Shown: one piece after another, positions 1 to 6,398 of the stretch
Numbering within the stretch: the stretch's first letter is position 1
Layout of the letters: each line of letters begins with the position of its first letter
Made by a program: the position numbers and the translations under genes
NCBI RefSeq assembly: GCF_963548695.1
Contig: NZ_CAUUWA010000063.1
Coordinates: 1-13,110 of the forward strand
Length of the DNA: 13,110 nt
Direction: 5' to 3'
Source: an uncultured Fretibacterium sp.
GTDB lineage: Bacteria; Synergistota; Synergistia; Synergistales; Aminobacteriaceae
Notes under the pieces: generated by a model
Database searches by the model: none
The model's input: only the letters and a program-made list of their open reading frames with translations
Told to the model about the DNA's origin: nothing

Positions 1-4
1 CTGA

Positions 5-172
5 CCTATACTAACCTTAACTCTTACCCTGGTCCTCCAGATGGGGACCACTATACCCCTGCAGAGCAATGAGAGTACGCAGGAGCTTCATAACAAGTAC
101 AAGTCTGTCGCTAAGGGCTGGAAAAGGACCGAATTGGGCACGAAACGGGTCGAAGACGAGGAACAAAAATGA
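5..172 (+). other. Open reading stretch, possible gene fragment
   Basis: A stop codon at 2-4 is followed by 55 sense codons and a TGA at 170-172. The first ATG is at 41, giving 43 residues ending in VEDEEQK. No Shine-Dalgarno precedes that ATG; the bases before it are CCTCC-like, the opposite of one. The C-terminal part is rich in lysine and glutamate with a plausible soluble character, and its base composition is lower in G+C than the genes further right. It could be the tail of a decayed gene, for instance a transposase, or a chance open frame. I do not recognise the protein. A 6-bp stem (30-35 with 45-50) overlaps the ATG. Confidence 0.2.
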
Positions 173-322
173 TGTAAGTCATTTGTAATACTGGACTTTT
201 TACGTTTTTAGGGCTAAAGGGCGGAAAAAAGCGTATTTTCCTCCCCTCTTTTTAGAGTATCCGGATGTGAGGTGCGGCAATGCCTGTATCAGAGAGCGGA
301 TGCAGTATGTAAAGAAGTGAGA

Positions 323-353
323 AAGGGGCATTTTCCGAGGAGAAATGCCCCTT
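323..353. terminator. GC-rich hairpin, terminator-like
   Basis: A perfect 11-bp stem (AAGGGGCATTT at 323-333 with its complement at 343-353) encloses a 9-nt loop. A's on the left side and a short T-containing run on the right side give it a two-way terminator look. No gene clearly ends here, so which transcript it would stop is unknown. The rest of 173-510 outside the three hairpins shows no supported gene. Confidence 0.4.
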
Positions 354-423
354 CTTGCAAGCAGGTTCAAATTCGTGAGCCTTTCTCCTCTCCCTACTCC
401 TCCATGGGCTCCACTCACGAAAC

Positions 424-465
424 GAAAAGGGCGTTTTCCTCGTAACAAGAAAAAACGCCCTTTTC
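424..465. terminator. Strong bidirectional terminator-like hairpin
   Basis: A perfect 14-bp stem (424-437 pairing with 452-465) has A runs on the left shoulder, T runs on the right shoulder and a 14-nt loop. On the minus strand it lies 46 nt beyond the 3' end of the tRNA-Ala gene, so it is the best candidate for that gene's intrinsic terminator. It resembles the hairpin at 323-353 in stem sequence (AAAGGGGCATTTT versus AAAAGGGCGTTTT). Confidence 0.6.
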
Positions 466-479
466 TCTAATCTTTTCAT

Positions 480-500
480 CGACCGTTTACTTTTCGGTCG
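480..500. other. Short inverted repeat downstream of tRNA-Ala
   Basis: CGACCG at 480-485 pairs with CGGTCG at 495-500 around a 9-nt A/T-rich loop. It lies 10 nt past the tRNA 3' end on the minus strand. There is no clear U tract after it, so it may help 3' processing or be a weak terminator ahead of the stronger hairpin at 424-465. Confidence 0.4.
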
Positions 501-510
501 AGGGTATCCC

Positions 511-586
<76 letters not shown>

Positions 587-604
587 ATACACACAACGAG
601 CAGT

Positions 605-633
605 ATTTTATATGCAGGACTCGATCTTGTCAA
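605..633 (-). promoter_or_regulatory. Sigma-70-type promoter of tRNA-Ala
   Basis: On the minus strand a perfect TTGACA -35 box (628-633) is separated by 17 nt from a TAAAAT -10 box (605-610). The expected start point is about a dozen bases before the tRNA 5' end at 586, as is usual for stable RNA genes. The rest of 587-796 contains only the likely leader of the next plus-strand gene, for which I see no convincing promoter. Confidence 0.75.
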
Positions 634-796
634 TAAAGAGAGTTCCTCCCAATCCGCAGGTTGAGACAGCTTAATCCTTGATAAAACCGTCGTAATCTGT
701 GGCTCTGGGCCTGGAACAGGGCCTCGGCGATCCGCCGTGCCCCATACCTCGCCGCCGTATCTTGCTATATCATGTAGCGTGGAAGGGGGAAGCCGA

Positions 797-2791
797 ATGA
801 AAAGCCTGGACCGGTACAGGGGGTGCCTGCTCGGCGCCGCCGCAGGGGACGCCCTCGGGTATGCCGTGGAATTTCTGGACGCCGATTCCATCCTCCGCAG
901 GTATGGAGGAGACGGCATTACCGAATATGCCCTTGTGAACGGGACGGCGCTCATCTCGGACGACACTCAGATGACGCTGTTCACGGCGAACGGCCTGCTC
1001 CTTGGGACGACAAGGGACAGGACTCGGGGGACCGTGGGCGGCTGCCTGGACGGGATCGCGTCGTGCTGTGAGGAGTGGCTGCGCACGCAGACGGAGACGT
1101 ATCCGGTGCGGGAAAGGTATCCCTGCAGCTGGCTGATCAACGTTCCCGAACTGTTTGAGCGCCGCGCGCCGGGAAATACCTGCCTGTCCGCTATCGCGTC
1201 GTTCCGCGGAGGGAGGCGGGGCACCATCAACGAGCCCATCAACGACAGCAAAGGCTGCGGCGGGATCATGCGCGTTGCGCCCATCGGCCTGTACTTCGAC
1301 GGGGAGCGGCATACGTCCGATGAGGTCGCCAGGCTCGGCGCCGAGGCCGCCGCTCTGACGCACGGTCATGAGCTGGGGTATATTCCGGCGGCGGCGCTTG
1401 TCCATATCGTCCACACCGTCTCTCACAGCGAGGACCCCCTGCTGGCCGATGCCGTCTGGAACGCGATGTCCGCCATGGGGCGCCTGTTCCCGGGGGCGGA
1501 ACACCTGGACGAGCTCGAGGCGCTGGTGCGGATGGCTGTCGAGCTCTCGCAGAGCGACCTCGGCGATCCGGACGCCATTCGGATGCTCGGCGAGGGGTGG
1601 GTGGCGGAGGAGACCCTCGCCATCGCCGTCTACTGTGCGCTCAAGTACGAGAACGATTTCGACCGGGCGTTGATTGCCGCCGTCAATCACGGCGGTGACA
1701 GCGATTCCACGGGAGCCGTCACCGGAAATATTTTGGGGGCTTGCCTCGGCGCGAGGGCGATTCCCGAGAAATACCTCGACCGCCTGGAGCTGAAGGACGT
1801 CGTCTCGGAGATTGCGGACGATCTCTTCAGCGACTGCAGAATCTCCGGTTATGGCCCCTACCGGGACGAGCTTTGGGCGAGCAAATACGTATTTATGACT
1901 TATGCCCCGTCCGCCGGAGAAAAGGGGACCTCCCATGGGGCGAGCTCCGGCGGGATCGCCCTTCCCGCGGAGTACGTCAGGCTGAGGGAGGATGTCGAGA
2001 GGCTGCGGGCGGAGTTGTTGGCCCTTCTGTTGGAGCGGGATGAACTGGTCCACGTGACGTGCAGGAACATCGAGATGAGGTACATGCTCACGCTCGGCGG
2101 TCTGGAGTACAAGGTGTATGAACTGCGCTGCACGGTGCTGCGCCTCAAAAGAAAGATAGAGATGATCCAGGCCAGGCGGAACAGGCAGGAGAAAATAGTC
2201 CTCTCCGAGATCGAATCGGCCCTGGACGACGAATTCGACGAGTATCGGAGGAGGCTGGACGAGCAGATCGACAGGATGAACGCCGCCCTCGAGAGGGGCA
2301 GGGGAGAGTTTCTGTCGAAGGAGGATGCGAGGGAGCTGAAGAAGCTGTACCGTGCGATCGTGAAGGCGCTGCATCCGGACCTGCACCCCGATGCGGACCC
2401 GGCACAGGCCCGGCTTTTCCATAACGCCGTATCCGCTTACGAAAACGGAGACCTGGACGGCCTGCGCCTGATAGGGGAGATGGTGTCTGCCCCGGTCCTG
2501 CCGGACCGAGATGAGGACGGGCTCGTCGCGCTGGAGAAGGAGAAGGAAAGGCTGACGGAGCTTTTGGAGGCCGTTTGGGAGGAAATCGAGGGGATCAAGG
2601 ACGAGTATCCCTATATCTTGAAATCGATCGTCGAGAGCCCGGAGAGGACGGCGGCAAAGAGGGCCGAACTGGAAAAGGATACGGCGCGCCTGCGGGAGAC
2701 GCACGCCCTCTATCGAAACAGGCTCGTCGGGCTTCTCCGGCTTGCCGGAATCGATAGCGGGCCCGGGGAGACGAACCCGGAAGAATATTGA
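797..2791 (+). CDS. ADP-ribosylglycohydrolase fused to coiled coil and J-like domain
   Basis: The product is 664 aa. Residues 1 to about 345 are an ADP-ribosylglycohydrolase (DraG/ARH family) domain. It begins RYRGCLLGAAAGDALG, has the metal-binding SDDTQM at 54-59, and HGGDSDST at 298-305, the second metal-binding cluster. By family knowledge this fold removes ADP-ribose from proteins, nucleic acids or small molecules using two Mg ions. Residues about 391-500 are charged and heptad-like, probably coiled coil. Residues about 510-560 resemble a J domain: ELKKLYRAIVKALHPD carries the HPD motif at 526-528 and AYENGDL follows. A second coiled coil (about 575-645) ends the protein. The ATG at 797 is preferred over an in-frame ATG at 737: it follows a GGAAGGGGGA ribosome site, and the family's N-terminal motif starts within six residues. 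The HIRAN gene begins 11 nt downstream, so they are likely cotranscribed. There is no signal peptide. The true substrate is unknown. Confidence 0.9.
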   Translation: MKSLDRYRGCLLGAAAGDALGYAVEFLDADSILRRYGGDGITEYALVNGTALISDDTQMTLFTANGLLLGTTRDRTRGTVGGCLDGIASCCEEWLRTQTETYPVRERYPCSWLINVPELFERRAPGNTCLSAIASFRGGRRGTINEPINDSKGCGGIMRVAPIGLYFDGERHTSDEVARLGAEAAALTHGHELGYIPAAALVHIVHTVSHSEDPLLADAVWNAMSAMGRLFPGAEHLDELEALVRMAVELSQSDLGDPDAIRMLGEGWVAEETLAIAVYCALKYENDFDRALIAAVNHGGDSDSTGAVTGNILGACLGARAIPEKYLDRLELKDVVSEIADDLFSDCRISGYGPYRDELWASKYVFMTYAPSAGEKGTSHGASSGGIALPAEYVRLREDVERLRAELLALLLERDELVHVTCRNIEMRYMLTLGGLEYKVYELRCTVLRLKRKIEMIQARRNRQEKIVLSEIESALDDEFDEYRRRLDEQIDRMNAALERGRGEFLSKEDARELKKLYRAIVKALHPDLHPDADPAQARLFHNAVSAYENGDLDGLRLIGEMVSAPVLPDRDEDGLVALEKEKERLTELLEAVWEEIEGIKDEYPYILKSIVESPERTAAKRAELEKDTARLRETHALYRNRLVGLLRLAGIDSGPGETNPEEY

Positions 2792-2802
2792 GAGGTGAGA
2801 CA

Positions 2803-3201
2803 ATGAGCGGCCTGGCAAAAAGTGAAGGGAACGATCTGATCGGCCTGCTGCATGGAAAGGGCGGCGGGCTCCTTGTACCCCAGCCCTTCGAAAGGGACAT
2901 CTTTCTCTTCGACACCCATGTGGCAGGGACGTCCTTTATCGAGGGTATCGAGGAGCTCGCCGGGAACCTGAACGTTGACGACGAGCTCGACTTCTTCCGG
3001 GAGCCGGACAACCCCCACGACGAGCGGGCCATCGTCGTCAGGACCCGAAGCGGTGCGAAAATCGGCTATATCCCAAGGGACGACAACGCGATCTTTTCCC
3101 GCCTCATGGATGCGGGGAAGCTGCTGTTCGGCAGGGTATCCGCCAGGGAGATGCGGGGCGCCTGGCTGAAACTGAGCATCAAGGTCTATCTGCGCGAGTG
3201 A
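2803..3201 (+). CDS. HIRAN-domain protein
   Basis: This is a soluble 132-aa protein. Residues about 36-125 match the HIRAN pattern: DTHVAGTSF, then a run of acidic residues, REPDNPHDERAIVV at 66-79, and IGYIPRDDNAIFSRLMDAG at 88-106. HIRAN domains are known from HLTF/Rad5-type SNF2 enzymes, where HLTF's binds 3' ssDNA ends. Stand-alone bacterial HIRAN proteins are common but poorly characterised. The ATG at 2803 follows AGAGGTGAG; an upstream in-frame TTG at 2788 overlaps the previous stop and has no better ribosome site. It sits 11 nt behind the ADP-ribosylglycohydrolase/J-like gene, suggesting a shared job. DNA or nucleotide handling is an inference. The gene is convergent with pdxR, 42 nt away, with no clear terminator between. 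Confidence 0.85.
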   Translation: MSGLAKSEGNDLIGLLHGKGGGLLVPQPFERDIFLFDTHVAGTSFIEGIEELAGNLNVDDELDFFREPDNPHDERAIVVRTRSGAKIGYIPRDDNAIFSRLMDAGKLLFGRVSAREMRGAWLKLSIKVYLRE

Positions 3202-3243
3202 GGGGGCAATCCTCGAGAACACACGGGCCCAGTCAGCGCCTCC

Positions 3244-4632
3244 TTATAGTTTTCCCTCCTTCAGCCTCGCCGCCGTGTCCTCGATGATCCCGAAGCCCTC
3301 CTCCATCTCCTCCAGGCCGCCGAGCCTCGAGAAGCTCAGCAGGTAGAGTCCCTTGAAGTCCCCGCCGTTCACCGCGAAGTCGGAGACGGGGACGATCCTC
3401 ACCCCGGCGTTCCTCAGCTGCCCGAGGAGCGCTCCGGGCTCGACCCCCGGTATGCCGGCCACGAAGGACATTCCGGAGTTGGAGCCGTGCATTTCGATGT
3501 GCGAAGAGCGCTCGATGAGGGACTTCATCTTCGAGTACTTCCTGTTGTAGAGAGCTTTCATCCGGTTTATGTGCTTCTCGAAATACCCCTCCGACATGAA
3601 GCGCGAAAGGGCCGCCTGGATGAAAAGGGACACCGGGCAGCCGAAGCCCTTGAAGGCCGCCTCATACTTTTTCATGAGCCTTTCGGGCAGGATCATGTAG
3701 CTGACCCTCAGCGAGGGCGCGATGAGCCGGGAGAGGGAGCCCAGATAGATCACGTCGTCGTTCGTGTCCATGCTCTTCAGCGCGGGGGTGGGCTTCTCCC
3801 GGAACTTGAACTCGCCGTCATAGTCGTCCTCGATGACGTACCTCTCGGGCTTCCGCCCCGCCCAGTTCAGGAGCTCGATCCTCCGGTTTATGGACATGAC
3901 TGTACCCATCGGAAATTGATGTGCGGGGGTTACAAGAACGGCCGCGGAGTTGAGCCCGCTGAGCCGCTCGATCTCGATCCCCTGCTTGTCCAGTTTCAGG
4001 AAGATGGGGTTGGCCAGGTCGTAGGTGAAGAAGGGGCTGCTGACGGCATAGCCGGGGTCCTCGAAGGCGTAGAGCGTACTGGCGTCCAGGAGCCTTTTGA
4101 GGATGTAGAAGAGGTGCTCCGTGCCCGCGGATATGACGATGCGGGACGGGGCCGTGCGGATGCCCCTGGAGTTCCGCAGGTAGGCCGCGATGCTCTCCCG
4201 CAGGGGGCGAAAGCCCCTGGCGCTGCCCTGCGAGAGCAGGTCCCCGCATTCGGGCGAGAACACCTGCCGGAAGATTTTCTTCCAGACGGAGTAGGGAAAG
4301 AGGGAATCGTCGACGCCGTTGTAGGAAAAATCGTATCTGTATTTTTCGGGGGGCGCCCCCTCGGGGTTTTCGGGGCCGCTCCGCCCGAGCCTTACCAGCC
4401 CGTCTATTTTCTCCACGAAGTAGCCCGTCCTCTCGGCCGGCCTGACGTAGCCCTCGACCTCCAGCTGATAATAGGCGTTGTTGACCGTATTGATGCTGAC
4501 CCTCAGGTCCCTGGCCATCGCCCTTATCGAGGGCAGCTTTTCCCCCGCGGCGAGCTCCCCCGAAACGATCCTGTCCTTGATGTCCTCGTAAAGCCCCAGA
4601 TACAGGGGAAGATCGGTTTGTCTTGACGGCAT
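3244..4632 (-). CDS. pdxR: MocR-family (PdxR-type) regulator lacking the PLP lysine
   Basis: The product is 462 aa. Residues about 8-78 are a GntR-type winged helix (GEKLPSIRAMARDLRVSINT, then YYQLEVEGYV). Residues about 110-455 are a type I aminotransferase-like domain. Family landmarks include FEDPGY at 190-195, IEDDYDGEF at 267-275 and SLRVSYMILP at 307-316. MocR regulators use the second domain to sense PLP; PdxR controls PLP synthesis genes and itself. Here it is divergent from pdxS, which supports the PdxR name. Oddly, the usual S-K that forms the Schiff base with PLP reads SR (R302, codon CGG). The spacing to Y271 (31 residues) and R309 (7 residues) matches GabR's Y281, K312 and R319, so the alignment is secure. 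The start at 4632 has AGAGG 5 nt upstream; an ATG at 4650 has no ribosome site. The open frame extends to 5433 but only as a shadow of pdxS. Covalent PLP sensing is doubtful. Confidence 0.88.
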   Translation of the reverse strand: MPSRQTDLPLYLGLYEDIKDRIVSGELAAGEKLPSIRAMARDLRVSINTVNNAYYQLEVEGYVRPAERTGYFVEKIDGLVRLGRSGPENPEGAPPEKYRYDFSYNGVDDSLFPYSVWKKIFRQVFSPECGDLLSQGSARGFRPLRESIAAYLRNSRGIRTAPSRIVISAGTEHLFYILKRLLDASTLYAFEDPGYAVSSPFFTYDLANPIFLKLDKQGIEIERLSGLNSAAVLVTPAHQFPMGTVMSINRRIELLNWAGRKPERYVIEDDYDGEFKFREKPTPALKSMDTNDDVIYLGSLSRLIAPSLRVSYMILPERLMKKYEAAFKGFGCPVSLFIQAALSRFMSEGYFEKHINRMKALYNRKYSKMKSLIERSSHIEMHGSNSGMSFVAGIPGVEPGALLGQLRNAGVRIVPVSDFAVNGGDFKGLYLLSFSRLGGLEEMEEGFGIIEDTAARLKEGKL

Positions 4633-4684
4633 GTCGGCCTCTGTACCCATAAAAATATTTTGGTTTGTATCTATCGATGGGAAC

Positions 4685-4701
4685 AGTATAGCAGATATAA
4701 T
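4685..4701. promoter_or_regulatory. Overlapping divergent -10 boxes between pdxR and pdxS
   Basis: On the plus strand a perfect TATAAT lies at 4696-4701, pointing at pdxS. On the minus strand TATACT lies at 4685-4690, pointing at pdxR. Neither has a good -35 hexamer at 16-18 nt, which would fit activator dependence. The sites are 6 nt apart, so one bound regulator could affect both promoters, as known for MocR regulators that control themselves and a divergent target. Operator repeats are not clear by eye. Confidence 0.45.
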
Positions 4702-4734
4702 GCCAGGGCGAACGCGGCAGCAAATGCAGTGTCG

Positions 4735-4766
4735 GAACGAAAACGCGAAAACGCGAAGGTGCGAAA
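4735..4766 (+). repeat. Tandem 8-bp repeat in the pdxS leader
   Basis: Four adjacent octamers read GAACGAAA, ACGCGAAA, ACGCGAAG and GTGCGAAA. They end about 5 nt before the GGAGGAAG ribosome site of pdxS. They would lie in the 5' untranslated RNA. No function is known to me. Confidence 0.7.
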
Positions 4767-4785
4767 AAACCGGAGGAAGAGAACG

Positions 4786-5628
4786 ATGGATATTTACGAG
4801 AAGCTCAAGGGCGGAGTCATCATGGATGTCGTCAACCCGGAACAGGCCAGGATTGCGGAGGGAGCGGGAGCGGTCGCGGTCATGGCGCTCGAGAGGGTCC
4901 CCGCGGACATTCGGGCGGCCGGCGGCGTCTCGAGGATGAGCGACCCCAAGATGATCGAGGAGATCGTAAAGGCGGTCGGGATACCGGTCATGGCGAAGGT
5001 GAGGATAGGGCATTTCGTCGAGGCCCAGATATTGGAGTCCCTGGGGATAGACTTCATCGACGAGTCGGAGGTCCTGTCCCCCGCCGACGGCGTGTACCAC
5101 ATCGACAAGAAACAGTTCAGAACCCCCTTCGTGTGCGGGGCCCGGAACCTGGGGGAGGCCCTCAGGAGGATCTCCGAGGGGGCGAGGATGATCAGGACGA
5201 AGGGCGAGGCGGGGACCGGCGACGTGATCCAGGCCGTCTCCCACATGCGGCAGATCATGGGCGAGATCTCGTGGGTCGCGTCGCTGCGGGAGGACGAGAT
5301 CCACGGCAAGGCCAAGGAGCTCGGTGTCGACGCCGACCTTCTGAGGTCGGTGCGGGAGAACGGGAAACTGCCGGTCCTGAACTTCTCGGCCGGCGGTGTC
5401 GCGACGCCCGCGGACGCGGCCCTGATGCGGCAACTGGGGGCCGAGGGCGTATTCGTGGGGTCGGGGATCTTCAAGTCCGGGAACCCCGAGAAGAGGGCGA
5501 AGGCCATCGTCAGGGCGGTCGCGAACTACAAGGATCCCAAGGTGCTGCTCGAGGTGTCGAAGGACCTCGGAGAGGCGATGGTCGGCATCAACGAGGACGA
5601 GATAAAGGTCATCATGAGCGCCCGCTGA
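4786..5628 (+). CDS. pdxS: Pyridoxal 5'-phosphate synthase subunit PdxS
   Basis: The product is 280 aa, slightly shorter than the usual 290-295. PdxS condenses ribose 5-phosphate and glyceraldehyde 3-phosphate with ammonia to make PLP; the ammonia normally comes from the glutaminase partner PdxT. The (beta/alpha)8 barrel motifs are intact: GGVIMDVVN with D14, AVMALERVPADIRAAGGV at 31-48, MAKVRIGHF with K71, and IRTKGEAGTGDV with K139. These match B. subtilis D24, K81 and K149 with a constant offset of 10. GVFVGSGIFKS at 221-231 is the phosphate-binding loop. The ATG at 4786 follows GGAGGAAGA, and MDIYEKLKGG gives the expected short N terminus. No pdxT lies in the window; it usually follows pdxS directly. 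The gene is divergent from the pdxR-type regulator. Confidence 0.97.
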   Translation: MDIYEKLKGGVIMDVVNPEQARIAEGAGAVAVMALERVPADIRAAGGVSRMSDPKMIEEIVKAVGIPVMAKVRIGHFVEAQILESLGIDFIDESEVLSPADGVYHIDKKQFRTPFVCGARNLGEALRRISEGARMIRTKGEAGTGDVIQAVSHMRQIMGEISWVASLREDEIHGKAKELGVDADLLRSVRENGKLPVLNFSAGGVATPADAALMRQLGAEGVFVGSGIFKSGNPEKRAKAIVRAVANYKDPKVLLEVSKDLGEAMVGINEDEIKVIMSAR

Positions 5629-5635
5629 AGGCGGC

Positions 5636-5732
5636 GCGCTTGCCGGCTAATACTCTTAGACTTGCGATCCAAATGCAACAGTGGGGGGAGAAGAGGTAAG
5701 AAGGCCCACATAAGCAGACAACCGGCAAGCGC
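5636..5732. repeat. 97-bp segment bounded by 11-bp perfect inverted repeats
   Basis: GCGCTTGCCGG at 5636-5646 is exactly complementary to CCGGCAAGCGC at 5722-5732. The left arm starts 7 nt after the pdxS stop. The 75 nt between the arms contain no open frame of note. It could be the ends of a small non-autonomous mobile element, or long-range RNA pairing in the pdxS 3' region. No flanking target duplication is evident. Confidence 0.45.
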
Positions 5733-5745
5733 AGCGAGCCGAGTT

Positions 5746-5792
5746 GCTCGCTTATAAGCGAGAAAGCAAATCTCTGATTTGCGTTTTCGAGC
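5746..5792. terminator. Nested palindromes, possible pdxS terminator
   Basis: Two adjacent stems are present: a 16-bp self-complementary palindrome CTCGCTTATAAGCGAG (5747-5762) and GCAAATC-TCT-GATTTGC (5766-5782). An outer pair, GCTCG (5746-5750) with CGAGC (5788-5792), encloses both. The second stem is followed by GTTTT, as in a weak intrinsic terminator reading rightwards from pdxS. The compact nested form also looks like a dispersed palindromic repeat unit. Confidence 0.45.
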
Positions 5793-5794
5793 TT

Positions 5795-5854
5795 AGGGGC
5801 TTCATCAGATTCTTCACCAGGGGCTTCATCAGGGGCCTTATCAGGAGCTTCATC
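5795..5854. repeat. Five tandem 12-bp repeats
   Basis: Five back-to-back 12-mers run through this stretch: AGGGGCTTCATC, AGATTCTTCACC, AGGGGCTTCATC, AGGGGCCTTATC, AGGAGCTTCATC. Because 12 is a multiple of three, every frame repeats. The minus strand reads DEAP-like units in one frame, closed by a stop at 5864-5866. In another frame it reads a 33-codon ORF (5853 down to 5752) beginning MKLLIRPLMKPL, with no ribosome site. The plus strand gives RGFI-like units. I see no supported gene here; it is the spacer between pdxS and the convergent ATPase cassette. Confidence 0.75.
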
Positions 5855-5883
5855 AAGTGGCAGTTATTCGCCCCAGGCCGGGG

Positions 5884-6387
5884 TCAGGAAAGGAAAAGAA
5901 ACGAGCATACTGCCTCGGCAAGACGGCGCAGCTCTCCCTCGTTTTGTCGAAGCTGCCCACACGTCCACGGGCTTTCGGGAGCGTCGCGGGCGTTGTCATA
6001 ACAACTTTGAGCCATTTGTTGCCCGATGGGTTCAAAATGTCCGTATCCCAGTTCCTTTTTGACATTTTCCGCTTCGTTCCTACAGCAGAGGAGGAAGACC
6101 CGCTCCCGTATGTCCTTGGAAATAGCGTTCGTGAACTCTTGGGCGCGGTTGGGGCTGCCGTCGAGATCGAGCAGCATCAGGACGTGGCGCTTGGGATATT
6201 GTCTGAGCCCCTTTTCGTGGTCCTGGGTGAAGGATTGCCGTAATTTCAGCCATCCGCCAGCCGGTTTCTCCACGCGTATTTTCTTGTCGGCCACCGCAAA
6301 ATGACCGACGAAACCGTTTGCGATATCCCGATAGGCATCGTCCTCCGGGATGATCAAGAGGTGCAGGTCGTAGTTGTTGACGGCCAT
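5884..6387 (-). CDS. TOPRIM-like small protein, partner of ATPase
   Basis: This is a soluble 167-aa protein that I do not assign to a named family. HLLIIPEDDAYRDIANGF (9-26) places an acidic cluster (E15, D16, D17) after a first strand. HVLMLLDLDG (68-77) ends a second strand in a DLD (D74, D76). An acidic residue after one strand and DxD after another is the layout of TOPRIM nuclease-like proteins (RloB, DUF4276, DUF4435 and OLD nucleases are comparable types). FLLCCRNEAENVKKELG at 98-114 and a C-terminal W141 with QLRQNEGELRRL complete it. The start at 6387 has AGGGG about 7 nt upstream and lies 11 nt after the ATPase stop, so the two form an operon. A metal-dependent nuclease or effector role is an inference. 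Composition is more AT-rich than the flanking housekeeping genes. Confidence 0.7.
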   Translation of the reverse strand: MAVNNYDLHLLIIPEDDAYRDIANGFVGHFAVADKKIRVEKPAGGWLKLRQSFTQDHEKGLRQYPKRHVLMLLDLDGSPNRAQEFTNAISKDIRERVFLLCCRNEAENVKKELGYGHFEPIGQQMAQSCYDNARDAPESPWTCGQLRQNEGELRRLAEAVCSFLFLS

Positions 6388-6398
6388 TTAGGATTCCC

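Noticed and set aside
200..479. Two minus-strand open frames of 75 and 82 codons
   Set aside because: They run through the terminator-like hairpins, lack family features and read like chance frames over inverted repeats.
770..2818. Long minus-strand frame opposite the ADP-ribosylglycohydrolase gene
   Set aside because: It is a shadow of a GC-rich gene; the plus strand has clear family motifs and a ribosome site.
3202..3243. Terminator between the HIRAN gene and pdxR
   Set aside because: No stem followed by a T run could be found in this 42-nt convergent gap.
4633..5433. N-terminal extension of the pdxR frame across pdxS
   Set aside because: It lies antisense to pdxS and upstream of the normal GntR N terminus; no family similarity.
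5795..5854. CRISPR array
   Set aside because: The 12-bp units are directly tandem without spacers and no cas-like gene is nearby.
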